A DNA stretch of 64,000 nt from JBDHWI01 sp964590135 (lineage in GTDB: Bacteria; Chloroflexota; Anaerolineae; J036; Brachytrichaceae), in the NCBI GenBank assembly GCA_964590135.1, contig CAZPVX010000025.1:1-64000 (forward strand). Direction: 5' to 3'. Positions 1-7,778 of this stretch are shown in pieces. Below the pieces are notes generated by a model. That model did not search any database. It worked only from the letters and a program-made list of their open reading frames with translations, and was not told the origin of the DNA. The translations under genes and the position numbers were made by a program. The stretch's first letter is position 1; each line of letters starts with the position of its first letter.

Positions 1-297
1 ATTCTTGTGATACACCTCGACGATGGCATCGGTCATGTCCATCATCTTGCCGCCGATGGGCATTTTGTGTGGCTTGTCGCGGCTGGTGCCGAGGATGGTG
101 CCGCCCTGGGTGAGGATGCCGGCCATCGATGCATTGTCCAGCACCGTAAAATTGTTTTCCATGAGCCCGCGAAAACCCTTGTAGAAGCCGATCACCGTCC
201 AGCCGCGCTTGATGGCGGCCTTGCCCACGCCGCGAATCGCTGCATTCAGACCTGGGCTGTCGCCGCCGCTCGTCAGGATGCCAATTGAAAGTGTCAT
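1..297 (-). CDS. pfkA: 6-phosphofructokinase, N-terminal part (cut by window edge)
   Basis: The reverse strand encodes 99 residues from ATG at 297 to the window edge without a stop. The N-terminus reads MTLSIGILTSGGDSPGLNAA, the phosphofructokinase glycine-rich ATP/PPi loop (GGDxPGxN), followed by GFYKGFRGL and GGTILGTSR, both family signatures. The family phosphorylates fructose 6-phosphate in cytoplasmic glycolysis. The residue after the GGD loop that separates ATP from PPi dependence lies beyond the edge, so the donor cannot be told. An AAGGAG Shine-Dalgarno precedes the ATG. It is the last gene of a minus-strand run and lies 64 bp after the methyltransferase. The family call is firm; the rest of the gene is not visible. 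Confidence 0.93.
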   Translation of the reverse strand, partial: MTLSIGILTSGGDSPGLNAAIRGVGKAAIKRGWTVIGFYKGFRGLMENNFTVLDNASMAGILTQGGTILGTSRDKPHKMPIGGKMMDMTDAIVEVYHKN

Positions 298-361
298 CGT
301 TTTTCTCCTTGGCGACGTATCGTACTGCAAGCTGCAAGATTCGCCATTCACCACTCTTTTT

Positions 362-1087
362 CTATGAGTGGCGTTTCAAGTCGCCGATGATGTGGACGGC
401 ATGCGCGTCGCTGATGCGCTGTTCAATGGCTGCGCAGAGGCGAAAGGCGAGGTCGTCGAAGGCGAGATAGGTCGGGTCATGCACGGTGGTCAATTCACAG
501 ACCTCGAAGCCGGCGCCTTGCGCCAGAGCGGTCAGCGCTGCAAGTGTGTTGGCGCGATAAGCTACCTGAAACGTGTCATCTTCGCTGCGGCCATACAGCG
601 CGCGCACCAGGCGCGCTTGCGCCAGACGCGGCACGAGACGATTCAAGCGAGTGATGGGATTCGTCGCGTTTGGGGTAAGAAAGATGAAGTGGCCGCCGGC
701 CTTCAACACGCGCCCCACCTCTTCGAATACATGCGCCGGCGCGGCCACATGCTCCAGCACCCACGAGCACACCACCAGATCGAACACGCCAGAGGCAAAG
801 GGTAATGCGCCGGCGTTGCCGTTCACGAGCGGCAAGTTTTTGGCGCGGTGACGTTGCAGTGAGGGCAGATGTGGGTCGATGCCGGCAGCGCGCGCGACTT
901 GATCGCTGAACAACTCCATCACGCCGCCGGCGCCGCAGCCGAGGTCCAGCACGGATGCGGCGGGGTGGATATGCCGGCGGACGAAGCCCTCATACACCTC
1001 ACCGCTGGTGCGCCAGCCGGGGCGCATGGCGCGGTAGCGTTCGCGGTAGTGATTCTGTTTATCGAGCGAGAGCATGTCATCTGTCAT
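362..1087 (-). CDS. class I SAM-dependent methyltransferase
   Basis: This gene encodes about 241 residues with a Rossmann-fold methyltransferase core. Motif I is VLDLGCGAGGVMELF, an acidic strand-2 end follows (AAGIDPH), the motif IV region is FDLVVCSWVLEHV, and GGHFIFLTPNAT comes next. This is the Methyltransf_11/25 layout of small-molecule methyltransferases, so it probably transfers methyl from SAM to an unknown acceptor. The start is uncertain: ATG 1087 lies inside an inverted repeat with only a weak CTCAGG upstream, ATG 1075 is an alternative, and the frame stays open to 1123. It follows the GCS2-type ligase by 47 bp on the same strand, so it may modify the product of that cluster, which is an inference from context only. 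Confidence 0.8.
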   Translation of the reverse strand: MTDDMLSLDKQNHYRERYRAMRPGWRTSGEVYEGFVRRHIHPAASVLDLGCGAGGVMELFSDQVARAAGIDPHLPSLQRHRAKNLPLVNGNAGALPFASGVFDLVVCSWVLEHVAAPAHVFEEVGRVLKAGGHFIFLTPNATNPITRLNRLVPRLAQARLVRALYGRSEDDTFQVAYRANTLAALTALAQGAGFEVCELTTVHDPTYLAFDDLAFRLCAAIEQRISDAHAVHIIGDLKRHS

Positions 1088-1122
1088 CCTGAGCGGGATT
1101 TCCCGCCCCGTCCAGGATGACA
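1082..1122. repeat. inverted repeat between ligase and methyltransferase genes
   Basis: Arms TGTCATCCTG (1082-1091) and CAGGATGACA (1113-1122) are perfectly complementary. Inside them GCGGGA (1093-1098) pairs with TCCCGC (1101-1106) across TT. The element sits just after the stop of the carboxylate-amine ligase gene and overlaps the possible methyltransferase start. It has no T-tract. It could be a processing or attenuating hairpin or a dispersed intergenic repeat. Confidence 0.7.
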
Positions 1123-1134
1123 TTGCCTCTCAGA

Positions 1135-2247
1135 TCAAAGCACGCCCTCTTCTGTTTCGCGAATCAGGTGATCGACCACCGCCTTCAGGCTGCCGGTCTT
1201 TTCAAATACGGCCAACTGGCGATCGGCGCTGTTGCCACCTTCGAGGATGCGATAGGCATATTCGATTTCCTTGCGGCTGCCCAACTTGTCGATGACATCC
1301 GCCAGGAACCATTCGATCAACTCATGGATGAGGTCGCGCGTTGGCACCTCAGCCTGCTTGCCGAAGTCGATCAATTTGCCGCCCAGGCCATAGCGCACTG
1401 CGCGCCACTTGTTCTCCTCGATCAGTGATGACGCATACACGCGAAAGGTCATGTTGTTGCTGCGCAATTTCCAGCACTTGTAGCAGATGGCCTGGAAGAG
1501 CGCTGCGATGGCGACGGCTTCATCCACCTTGGTGCAGACATCGCAGATGCGCATCTCCAACGTCGGATATTTGTGGTTGGGGCGCAGATCCCACCAGATC
1601 TTTGTGCCGTTGGGAATGGTGTTGGTGCGCACGAGCAGATCCAGATTCTGCTCGAATTCACTCCACGAATTGAAACGCGGCGGGATGCCGGTGCGTGGAA
1701 AGTTGCGGAAGACCACGCTGCGGTAGCTTGACAAGCCAGTCTGGTTGCCAACCCAGAACGGCGATGAGGCAGACAGGCACAGGAGATGCGGCATGAAGTA
1801 GCGCGCCACATTCATCACATCGATCATCGTCTCGCGATCCTCGATGCCGATGTGGACGTGCGTGCCGAAGATGAGCAACTGCTGCGCCAGCATCTGCATG
1901 GCTTCCTTCGTGCCGATGTAGCGCTCGTAGGGCGTGATTTCCTGCTCGGTCCAGTTGGAGAATGGATGCGTGCCGGCGGCCACGATCTTCAGCTTATTCT
2001 TCGCGGCCAACTCCATCACGCCGGCGCGCAGGCGCACCAGGTCGGCGCGCGCCTCACCGGGGGTGTTGCACACCTTCGTGCCAACCTCAACGATAGACTG
2101 GTGCAGTTCCGGCTTGATGTCGATCTCCACCAGCATGCGCTTGTTCTCTTCCAGCATCTGGGTGATGTAACTCGTCAGCGCGCCGGTGTTGGGATCGACG
2201 ATCTGGTATTCCTCCTCAATGCCAATGTTGAAGGTGGGCTGTTGCAT
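1135..2247 (-). CDS. carboxylate-amine ligase, glutamate-cysteine ligase type 2 (YbdK-like)
   Basis: The 370-residue product is close to the usual family length. The N-terminal metal/nucleotide site reads GIEEEYQIVDPNTGAL, followed by THVHIGI, RTGIPPRF and WWDLRPNHKYPTLEMRICDV, the core of the GCS2 family in the glutamine-synthetase fold. These enzymes join a carboxylate (often glutamate) to an amine using ATP, in the cytoplasm. GAGGGAG lies 2-5 nt before the ATG. It stands 43 bp after the circularly permuted ATP-grasp gene, and a second ATP-grasp gene is upstream, so three amide-forming enzymes lie in a row. This points to a peptide-like or amide metabolite rather than glutathione, but the substrates cannot be read from the sequence. 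Confidence 0.88.
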   Translation of the reverse strand: MQQPTFNIGIEEEYQIVDPNTGALTSYITQMLEENKRMLVEIDIKPELHQSIVEVGTKVCNTPGEARADLVRLRAGVMELAAKNKLKIVAAGTHPFSNWTEQEITPYERYIGTKEAMQMLAQQLLIFGTHVHIGIEDRETMIDVMNVARYFMPHLLCLSASSPFWVGNQTGLSSYRSVVFRNFPRTGIPPRFNSWSEFEQNLDLLVRTNTIPNGTKIWWDLRPNHKYPTLEMRICDVCTKVDEAVAIAALFQAICYKCWKLRSNNMTFRVYASSLIEENKWRAVRYGLGGKLIDFGKQAEVPTRDLIHELIEWFLADVIDKLGSRKEIEYAYRILEGGNSADRQLAVFEKTGSLKAVVDHLIRETEEGVL

Positions 2248-2290
2248 ATCTCCCTCGTTGAGATCGCGCGGGCTGCCTGCACGCGCGAGG

Positions 2291-3643
2291 CTATCTCTCT
2301 TCGATCACAAACGTCGGCACGGTGCTGCCGGCGCCAGCGGTCACGTTCAGCAGCGGGTCGGTGCTCAGTCGCGTCAGGCAACTGGACATGTACTCGCCAT
2401 ACCAGATGTACGGGTTGGTGTCGAGCATCCGGTCAATCACCTGCACGCGACCATCGGCGAAGCCGGCGTATGGCTCGCTCGGCACAGTCACGCGTTCCTG
2501 CACGATGGACGGCGTGCTGATCGCCTCTTTCAGCGCCTTGGCCCACTCGTCCTGTGTCGCTGTCCAGCCCAGCACCACGCCTTTGCCGCCATATTCATCC
2601 GCCGGCTTTAACACCAACCGGTCCTTGTTCTCGGCAATGAACGGCAGCATGTCGATGCGCTTGCCATTGAACAGCGTGTAGCGCTCAGCCACGCGGCGCG
2701 TCCACGGGATATGCTTTGCAATCGCTTGTAACTCGTCATCGCTGAACAGTTCGCTGTTGGCCTCGTCGCTGATCACGGCGAAGCTGGTCTTGCGGTGCAG
2801 TACCTTGCAGTGGAATGGGTTGACCATGCACACGGCGTGGTCATTTACCGCTCGCACCACCGGATGATCAAAGCCGCCGCGCTCGATTAGCTCGGTGATC
2901 AGCACGCGCTTGTAGATGATGTTGATCTGGTAGCCCCGCGCGTAGAGCTTGCCATCGCGGTAGTCGCATTCGCGCGGGTCAGCGATGATGCAATCGTAGC
3001 CCTGCTCCTTGAAATACTGGTCAAACTGCACGAACTCGCTGTAGGTCGGCACTTCCTTCCAATCGAGGATGCAGATGCGCGGCCGCTCGCGCCCGCCCCA
3101 CTGGCGGTAGCACTCGTTCAATGCGTGCAGCACGTGGTGCTTGCCGGGCAAGGGCCGCACTTCATAGTGCCGTTCGAACTTGCGCATTACTGGCAGGGCA
3201 AATGTGATGTCACTGAGCGCGTCGTTGTAGCTGATGCCGGCCGGAGTCTCGGCGTTGTACTCGGTGAATTTCAGTTCGCCAGTCTCGGGCACGAAGAACG
3301 AGTCCATGCGCGCGGTTGGGCTGCTGGAGCGATAGGGCATGGGCAGGTGGATGAGTTTTTCTTCCCAGTCAGCCAGCACGAGTTGGGCGCGGATGCTGGC
3401 GTCGCTCATCGCAGCGGCATGGGCCTTTGCAAACGCCGGCATGATGGTGCGGATGGCATGCTGCAGCAAGCGGTGCTGCTCGTGCGTGAGGAAGCGCGGG
3501 CGCAGCACGGTGCAAAGAGGGCGCGTGCCGAAGAACAGCCCGCGCCGATGCTGCTGCTCGGCCAGCAATTCGTTGCTTGCGCGTGCCAACTCGTCATCGA
3601 GCAAACCGTGATAAAAGTCGATAGCTTTATTTAGGTCTGTCAT
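2291..3643 (-). CDS. circularly permuted type 2 ATP-grasp protein
   Basis: The product has 450 residues. The C-terminal half carries the permuted ATP-grasp signature: LKPADEYGGKGVVLGW, a nucleotide-binding lysine and glycine-rich loop, then VQERV, and an ending with NVTAGAGSTVPTFVIEER, typical of the CP-ATP-grasp family. The middle contains KFTEYNAETPAGISYND, the acidic/asparagine metal-site block moved forward by the permutation. Relatives form amide bonds in uncharacterised peptide pathways. GAGGG lies shortly before the ATG. The gene follows the ordinary ATP-grasp gene by 95 bp and precedes the GCS2-type ligase by 43 bp. The alpha-E and transglutaminase-like partners seen in other such clusters are absent here. 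Confidence 0.85.
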   Translation of the reverse strand: MTDLNKAIDFYHGLLDDELARASNELLAEQQHRRGLFFGTRPLCTVLRPRFLTHEQHRLLQHAIRTIMPAFAKAHAAAMSDASIRAQLVLADWEEKLIHLPMPYRSSSPTARMDSFFVPETGELKFTEYNAETPAGISYNDALSDITFALPVMRKFERHYEVRPLPGKHHVLHALNECYRQWGGRERPRICILDWKEVPTYSEFVQFDQYFKEQGYDCIIADPRECDYRDGKLYARGYQINIIYKRVLITELIERGGFDHPVVRAVNDHAVCMVNPFHCKVLHRKTSFAVISDEANSELFSDDELQAIAKHIPWTRRVAERYTLFNGKRIDMLPFIAENKDRLVLKPADEYGGKGVVLGWTATQDEWAKALKEAISTPSIVQERVTVPSEPYAGFADGRVQVIDRMLDTNPYIWYGEYMSSCLTRLSTDPLLNVTAGAGSTVPTFVIEER

Positions 3644-3738
3644 GGTTTCCCTCGCAAGATGAAGAGAGAAAAGTAGGACATCACCCCTGCCAGCTCATCA
3701 TTTGCCCCATCTTTTTGCCTCTTTTCTCCCTTCTTCTG

Positions 3739-4644
3739 TCAGGCCCTGAATGGCGCCGGTTGCGGTTGCGGTTGCTTTGCAAAACGGATGCACATGTCGG
3801 CCATCTTCTCCACACACCAGCGGTGGTATTCATAGCCGCATGAGTTGATGTCCATGTCCGGTGCCGGGTTCATGAAGTCGATGGCATACGGCACGCCGTC
3901 GCGAATCGCCCATTCCACCGTGTTCATGTCGTAGCCAAGCGCGCGCACCAGCGCCAGCGACTCCTTCACGATGCGGGCGTGCAATTCATCGCTCAGCGTG
4001 TGCTTCAGATAGCGCCGGTTGATCGGATCGTACTTCGCCACATACACCTCTTCCTGTCCGATGCACATGCAGCGCACGTAGTCTTCCCATTTGATGTATT
4101 CCTGCAACACCATCGTGAGCAGGCCGCTCTCGTTGTAGCGCTGATATAACTCGTCGTATGAATGCACCACATACACGCCGCGCCAGCCGCCGCCGTGCGC
4201 ATCCTTCAGCACCAGCGGGAAGCCGCCGAGATAATCGACATGCTCTGACCAGGGCATTGGATAGGTGAGGTTGCGCAGACTTTCGTTGTGGACGATGCCC
4301 GGCACATACTCCTTGTTTGGCAACACCACCGTCTTCGGGCTGCCAATGCCGAGCTTGGTCGCCAATGATGCCTCGAAGAACTTGTCGTCGGCCGTCCACA
4401 TGAAGGGGTTGTTCACCACGCGCGTGCCTTGTAGCATGGCGTTCTTCAAGTAAGAGCGGTAGTACGGCACCTCGTGTGAGATGCGGTCGATGATGACGGC
4501 ATACTCGCAGGGGGTGTTCATCTGCGTGCCACCCAACTTCACATATTCCGCAGTCACGCCGTCGTTGCGGTCGTTCACCTCTTCGATGAACGCCGGCGGC
4601 CACGACCACTCGCGGCCCACGATCACTCCAATCTTTGCTGTCAC
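3739..4644 (-). CDS. ATP-grasp domain ligase
   Basis: The product has 301 residues from a GTG start at 4644, chosen because AAGGAGG stands 5 nt upstream and the upstream gene ends 13 bp before; a longer reading to 4725 would overlap that gene. Features are FPLVLKDAHGGGWRGVYVV (lysine plus flexible Gly-rich ATP loop), LQEYIKWEDYVRC and the C-terminal metal site EWAIRDG...IDFMNPAPDMD. The N-terminal pre-ATP-grasp region lacks recognisable substrate motifs. The fold activates a carboxylate as an acyl-phosphate and condenses it with an amine or thiol. Its place between an esterase and a second ATP-grasp gene suggests a shared pathway. The substrate is unknown. Confidence 0.85.
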   Translation of the reverse strand: MTAKIGVIVGREWSWPPAFIEEVNDRNDGVTAEYVKLGGTQMNTPCEYAVIIDRISHEVPYYRSYLKNAMLQGTRVVNNPFMWTADDKFFEASLATKLGIGSPKTVVLPNKEYVPGIVHNESLRNLTYPMPWSEHVDYLGGFPLVLKDAHGGGWRGVYVVHSYDELYQRYNESGLLTMVLQEYIKWEDYVRCMCIGQEEVYVAKYDPINRRYLKHTLSDELHARIVKESLALVRALGYDMNTVEWAIRDGVPYAIDFMNPAPDMDINSCGYEYHRWCVEKMADMCIRFAKQPQPQPAPFRA

Positions 4645-4657
4645 GGTTCCTCCTTGT

Positions 4658-5383
4658 TCAATCATGCCCGCTGAGATACAACCCCAGCATTTTCTTCCAA
4701 TACGGCCAGTCGTGCGACCAGCCATCCCACAGTCGCAGGGCGTTGCCGATGCCCTTGTTCCACAGCACGCTGCTCATGCGCTCGCTCTCGCCACGCAATG
4801 AATCATCCCGGCCGGTGGCGATGATGATATCCATCCGGCGCAGCGCCTCCAGCCGGCCCCAATCATTTTCGTGCTGCACGAAATCCATCGGGTTGTTGAA
4901 ATATACGTTGTCGTCGCTGTAGTTGCCGGTGAAGCGTTTGATGTCGTACATTCCGCTCATGCCGATCATGCGTCCCACCAGGTGCGGGAACTTGAATGCA
5001 AATGTCGCGGCATGATAGGCGCCAAAACTTGCGCCCAGCGTGATCAGAAACGGGTTGCCGTTCTTGCTGCGCGAGAGCGGCAACACCTCATTCGCCAGAT
5101 AGTTCATGTACTGCGTCTGACGCCAGCCGCGATGCCCGGGATGTGCGCCGTAGTTGTACCAGCTTTCAGCATCCACGCTGTCTACCGCGTAGATTTGCAA
5201 CCAGCCTTGTTCGATGGCGTGACCCATGGCATCCGGGCCGTACATGCCACGGTCTTCCCATTCGTAGAAGCGTCCCTGCGATGTGGGAAAAACCAGCACG
5301 CGCGCGCCGGCGTGGCCGACGATGATCATCTCCATATCCCGCCCAAGTGACGGGCTCCACCATCTGTGAAATTCGCGATGCAT
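4658..5383 (-). CDS. esterase of the alpha/beta hydrolase fold (esterase D-like)
   Basis: The product has about 241 residues starting MHREFHRWWSPSLG; a longer reading to 5440 is possible. The nucleophile elbow is TLGASFGAYHA (GxSxG), preceded by the strand VLVFPTSQGRFYEWEDRG. A late aspartate (ATGRDDSL) and histidine (DGWSHDWPYW) complete a plausible triad, as in the PF00756 family. No signal peptide is visible, so it probably acts in the cytoplasm. It lies 67 bp after the S8 peptidase and 13 bp before the ATP-grasp ligase, so it is very likely co-transcribed. Esterases of this type recur beside ATP-grasp ligases and may release or trim the product, which is an inference. Confidence 0.85.
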   Translation of the reverse strand: MHREFHRWWSPSLGRDMEMIIVGHAGARVLVFPTSQGRFYEWEDRGMYGPDAMGHAIEQGWLQIYAVDSVDAESWYNYGAHPGHRGWRQTQYMNYLANEVLPLSRSKNGNPFLITLGASFGAYHAATFAFKFPHLVGRMIGMSGMYDIKRFTGNYSDDNVYFNNPMDFVQHENDWGRLEALRRMDIIIATGRDDSLRGESERMSSVLWNKGIGNALRLWDGWSHDWPYWKKMLGLYLSGHD

Positions 5384-5450
5384 ATGTTTGTGACCGGGTG
5401 AAAGGGCAGCGTAATGAAGAGATGTGCAAATGACGGGCACGATCAGCCTG

Positions 5451-6668
5451 TCACCTCACCACTTCATCACTTGCCTCCAATGTCCGTCTTCTCCTTCTTC
5501 TGGTTCTCCGCCGGCGCGGACGTGACTGTAGTTTAAGCGCGGCGTCGATGGCTGCCGGCGCAGAGACGACGCCTGCGCCCTGGCGCTCCAGCGGCACGTC
5601 TGCCAGCGGCTGTGCGGTATCGATCAGAATCTGCTTCACCTGCGCCGGCGTCAGCGTCGCGTTTGCCTCCAGCATCTGCGCCACAATCGACGACACGATC
5701 GGCGCGGCGAAGCTCGTGCCATCCACATGCTGATAGTGCGGGTGGATGAACTTCTCGTCGTTCATGCGCTGTCGCACAATGCGCCGGATCTCGTGCAGTG
5801 GTCGGCTCATCGTCTCCACGCTGATGCGCCGTTTGGCCTCTTTTGTGCGCAGCAAGCGTCGCAACTCTTCGTCGGTCGCGCGCTCGATGCGCCACAGGAA
5901 TTGGGCTTCGTTGTGCGTGGCGGTATGCGGCAGCATGGGTGCAGCCACCCACTGCGCCGGCGCGATCACCTCCGGCTTCGTTGTCCCAAGCGCGCCGCGC
6001 CCGTAATTGCTGTGATACATGCGATGGCGAGACGGGTCGAGCGAGTTGAAATCGTTCAGACCGCCGGCGGTGATGGCTGAGGGCGCGCTGGCCGGCGGCG
6101 TCACGCGCTTTGCGCCGCCGTTGCCGGCAGCGCACACCACCACGATGCCGGCTTTCACTGTCTCTTCGACGAGCTGATCCAGCCGCGTCAGCCGGTTGCT
6201 GCTTGGCACATCCCCGCCCAGCGAGATGTTGATGATGCGAATGTTGAAGCGCGCCGCATTGTCCAGCGTCCACTTCAGCGCGCGAAAGATGCTGTCTTCG
6301 TTGATGCGGCTGTTGCTGGGGCTGCCGGTCTTTACCAGCACCACGCGCGCGTCTGGCACGATGCCGGCGTAGCGATACATGCTCATGAAGCCGTTGCCGG
6401 CGCATGCGCAGCTGGTCATCATGCCGTGCCAGCTGCTCACATGTGGCAGGCTGAAATTGGCGTCCTCACGCACTTTCTCGTAGCGCGCGTCGGCACAGTG
6501 GACGATGCGGTTGTCTGGCTGAGTCAAGTCTGGATGCGGGTAGAAGCCCGAATCGAGGAACGCAAGCGTAATGCCCTTGCCGGTGTAGCGGGGACTTGCG
6601 TTCATGCGCAGCGGTGTGGGCAGCACGAGCTCGATGTCTTCCAGATCGTTGATGAAAGGCAGCTGCAT
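5451..6668 (-). CDS. S8 (subtilisin-like) serine peptidase without signal peptide
   Basis: The product has 405 residues if started at MQLPFINDLED (6668); the frame continues to 6752 but would overlap the dehydrogenase gene. The catalytic aspartate is in TLAFLDSGFYPHPDL, the histidine in SSWHGMMTS, the oxyanion asparagine in VVCAAGNGG and the serine in GTSFAAPIVSS. There is no export signal and no prodomain, so it may be intracellular. The C-terminus ends in an arginine-rich tail (SRPRRRRTRRRRRR), unusual for the family and able to bind nucleic acid or acidic partners. It starts 19 bp after the dehydrogenase stop and is followed by the esterase. A peptidase at the head of a ligase cluster fits processing of a precursor or product peptide. 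Confidence 0.88.
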   Translation of the reverse strand: MQLPFINDLEDIELVLPTPLRMNASPRYTGKGITLAFLDSGFYPHPDLTQPDNRIVHCADARYEKVREDANFSLPHVSSWHGMMTSCACAGNGFMSMYRYAGIVPDARVVLVKTGSPSNSRINEDSIFRALKWTLDNAARFNIRIINISLGGDVPSSNRLTRLDQLVEETVKAGIVVVCAAGNGGAKRVTPPASAPSAITAGGLNDFNSLDPSRHRMYHSNYGRGALGTTKPEVIAPAQWVAAPMLPHTATHNEAQFLWRIERATDEELRRLLRTKEAKRRISVETMSRPLHEIRRIVRQRMNDEKFIHPHYQHVDGTSFAAPIVSSIVAQMLEANATLTPAQVKQILIDTAQPLADVPLERQGAGVVSAPAAIDAALKLQSRPRRRRTRRRRRRTLEASDEVVR

Positions 6669-6687
6669 TGGCGCGCAAAATACCACA

Positions 6688-7659
6688 CTAATTGCCAATC
6701 TCCAACAAGACTTTGAGCACGCCGGGCTGTTGCGCGTGTGCCAGCGCATCAATTCCCTGGGACAGGGGATAGCGCGCGTGAATCAGCGATTGCACATCGA
6801 TGCGCTTCTGTTCGAGCAGGCGCAATGCGGCCGCGAAGGGGCCGCAGCGCGAGCCAACCACTGTGATCTCGTCGACCACCAGCATGGTGAGGTTGACCTG
6901 CGGCAGACCTTGATAGGTGCTCTTCAGCACCAGCGTGCCGCGTGGGCGCAGCATCTGCCGCGCGGCGTCGAAGCCGGCGGCGGAGCCGGTGCATTCCACC
7001 ACCACGTCGAACTGCCTGGCGAAGATTTCTTCGGACGAAATGACCTTCACAGGTATGCCGCGCCGGCGCAGAATTTCCAGCTTGTTCGCATGCCGGCCCA
7101 ATGCAATCAGGTCGCATGGCACGGTCGCCAGCACCTGCGCGCACAGCAGCCCCAGTTTGCCGTCACCAATCACCGCCACGCGGTCTGTCGGCTTCATATG
7201 CACCTGTTCCAGAATCTGGCATGCGGCGGCCAGTGGCTCGACGAACACTGCTTCGTCATCGCTTACGCTCGCCGGCACGCGGTGCAGGTTGACGATGGGC
7301 AGCGTGGTGTAATCGGCAAACACGCCGTCACGCCGGTCGATGCCGAGCGTGTTGCGGGATGGGTCTTGCGCGCGCTCGAAGTAATTCCGTGAGGAGGAAT
7401 CGCACGGCACGCAGTTGATCTCGCCGACGACGCGGTCGCCGATTGCGATTTCAGGATACTGCGCAGCAATTTGCGTCACCACGCCGACAAACTCATGCCC
7501 CAGCACGCCCTTGAAGCCAAAGTAGCCCTTGAGGATTTCGACATCGGTGTTGCAGATGCCGGCGCGGGTGACGCGGATGATCGCCTCGCCGGCCGACGGT
7601 TGCGGCATGGGGTGGTCAGGGGTGAAGGTGAGTTGATCGGACAAAACGAGTGCGCGCAT
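6688..7659 (-). CDS. zinc-type MDR-family alcohol/sugar dehydrogenase
   Basis: The product has 323 residues starting MRALVLSDQL (7659). The catalytic zinc ligands are visible as GICNTDVEI (Cys) and GHEFVG (His-Glu). The Rossmann NAD(P) site reads VAVIGDGKLGLLCAQVL. The structural-zinc lobe with four cysteines is reduced to NCVPCDSSS, so the second zinc is probably missing, as in several short MDR proteins. It oxidises an alcohol or reduces a carbonyl with a nicotinamide cofactor; the substrate is unknown. It is divergent from the sigma factor gene across 119 bp, and its stop is 19 bp before the peptidase start, so it may be the first gene of the ligase cluster. Confidence 0.85.
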   Translation of the reverse strand: MRALVLSDQLTFTPDHPMPQPSAGEAIIRVTRAGICNTDVEILKGYFGFKGVLGHEFVGVVTQIAAQYPEIAIGDRVVGEINCVPCDSSSRNYFERAQDPSRNTLGIDRRDGVFADYTTLPIVNLHRVPASVSDDEAVFVEPLAAACQILEQVHMKPTDRVAVIGDGKLGLLCAQVLATVPCDLIALGRHANKLEILRRRGIPVKVISSEEIFARQFDVVVECTGSAAGFDAARQMLRPRGTLVLKSTYQGLPQVNLTMLVVDEITVVGSRCGPFAAALRLLEQKRIDVQSLIHARYPLSQGIDALAHAQQPGVLKVLLEIGN

Positions 7660-7778
7660 GTTGCGAGGATAACACTTGCGCGATGGCTGCAGCGCTGGCG
7701 CCTGAGCCTGGCATGAACCCGCGCCGGCTGCGCGCCTGTCCTCGATAGAATGTGCATGGCGCAAACACGCCGCACGCC

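Noticed and set aside
7..288. Plus-strand open frame at the left edge
   Set aside because: It is antisense to pfkA, whose motifs (GGDSPGLNAA, GGTILGTSR) are clear on the minus strand.
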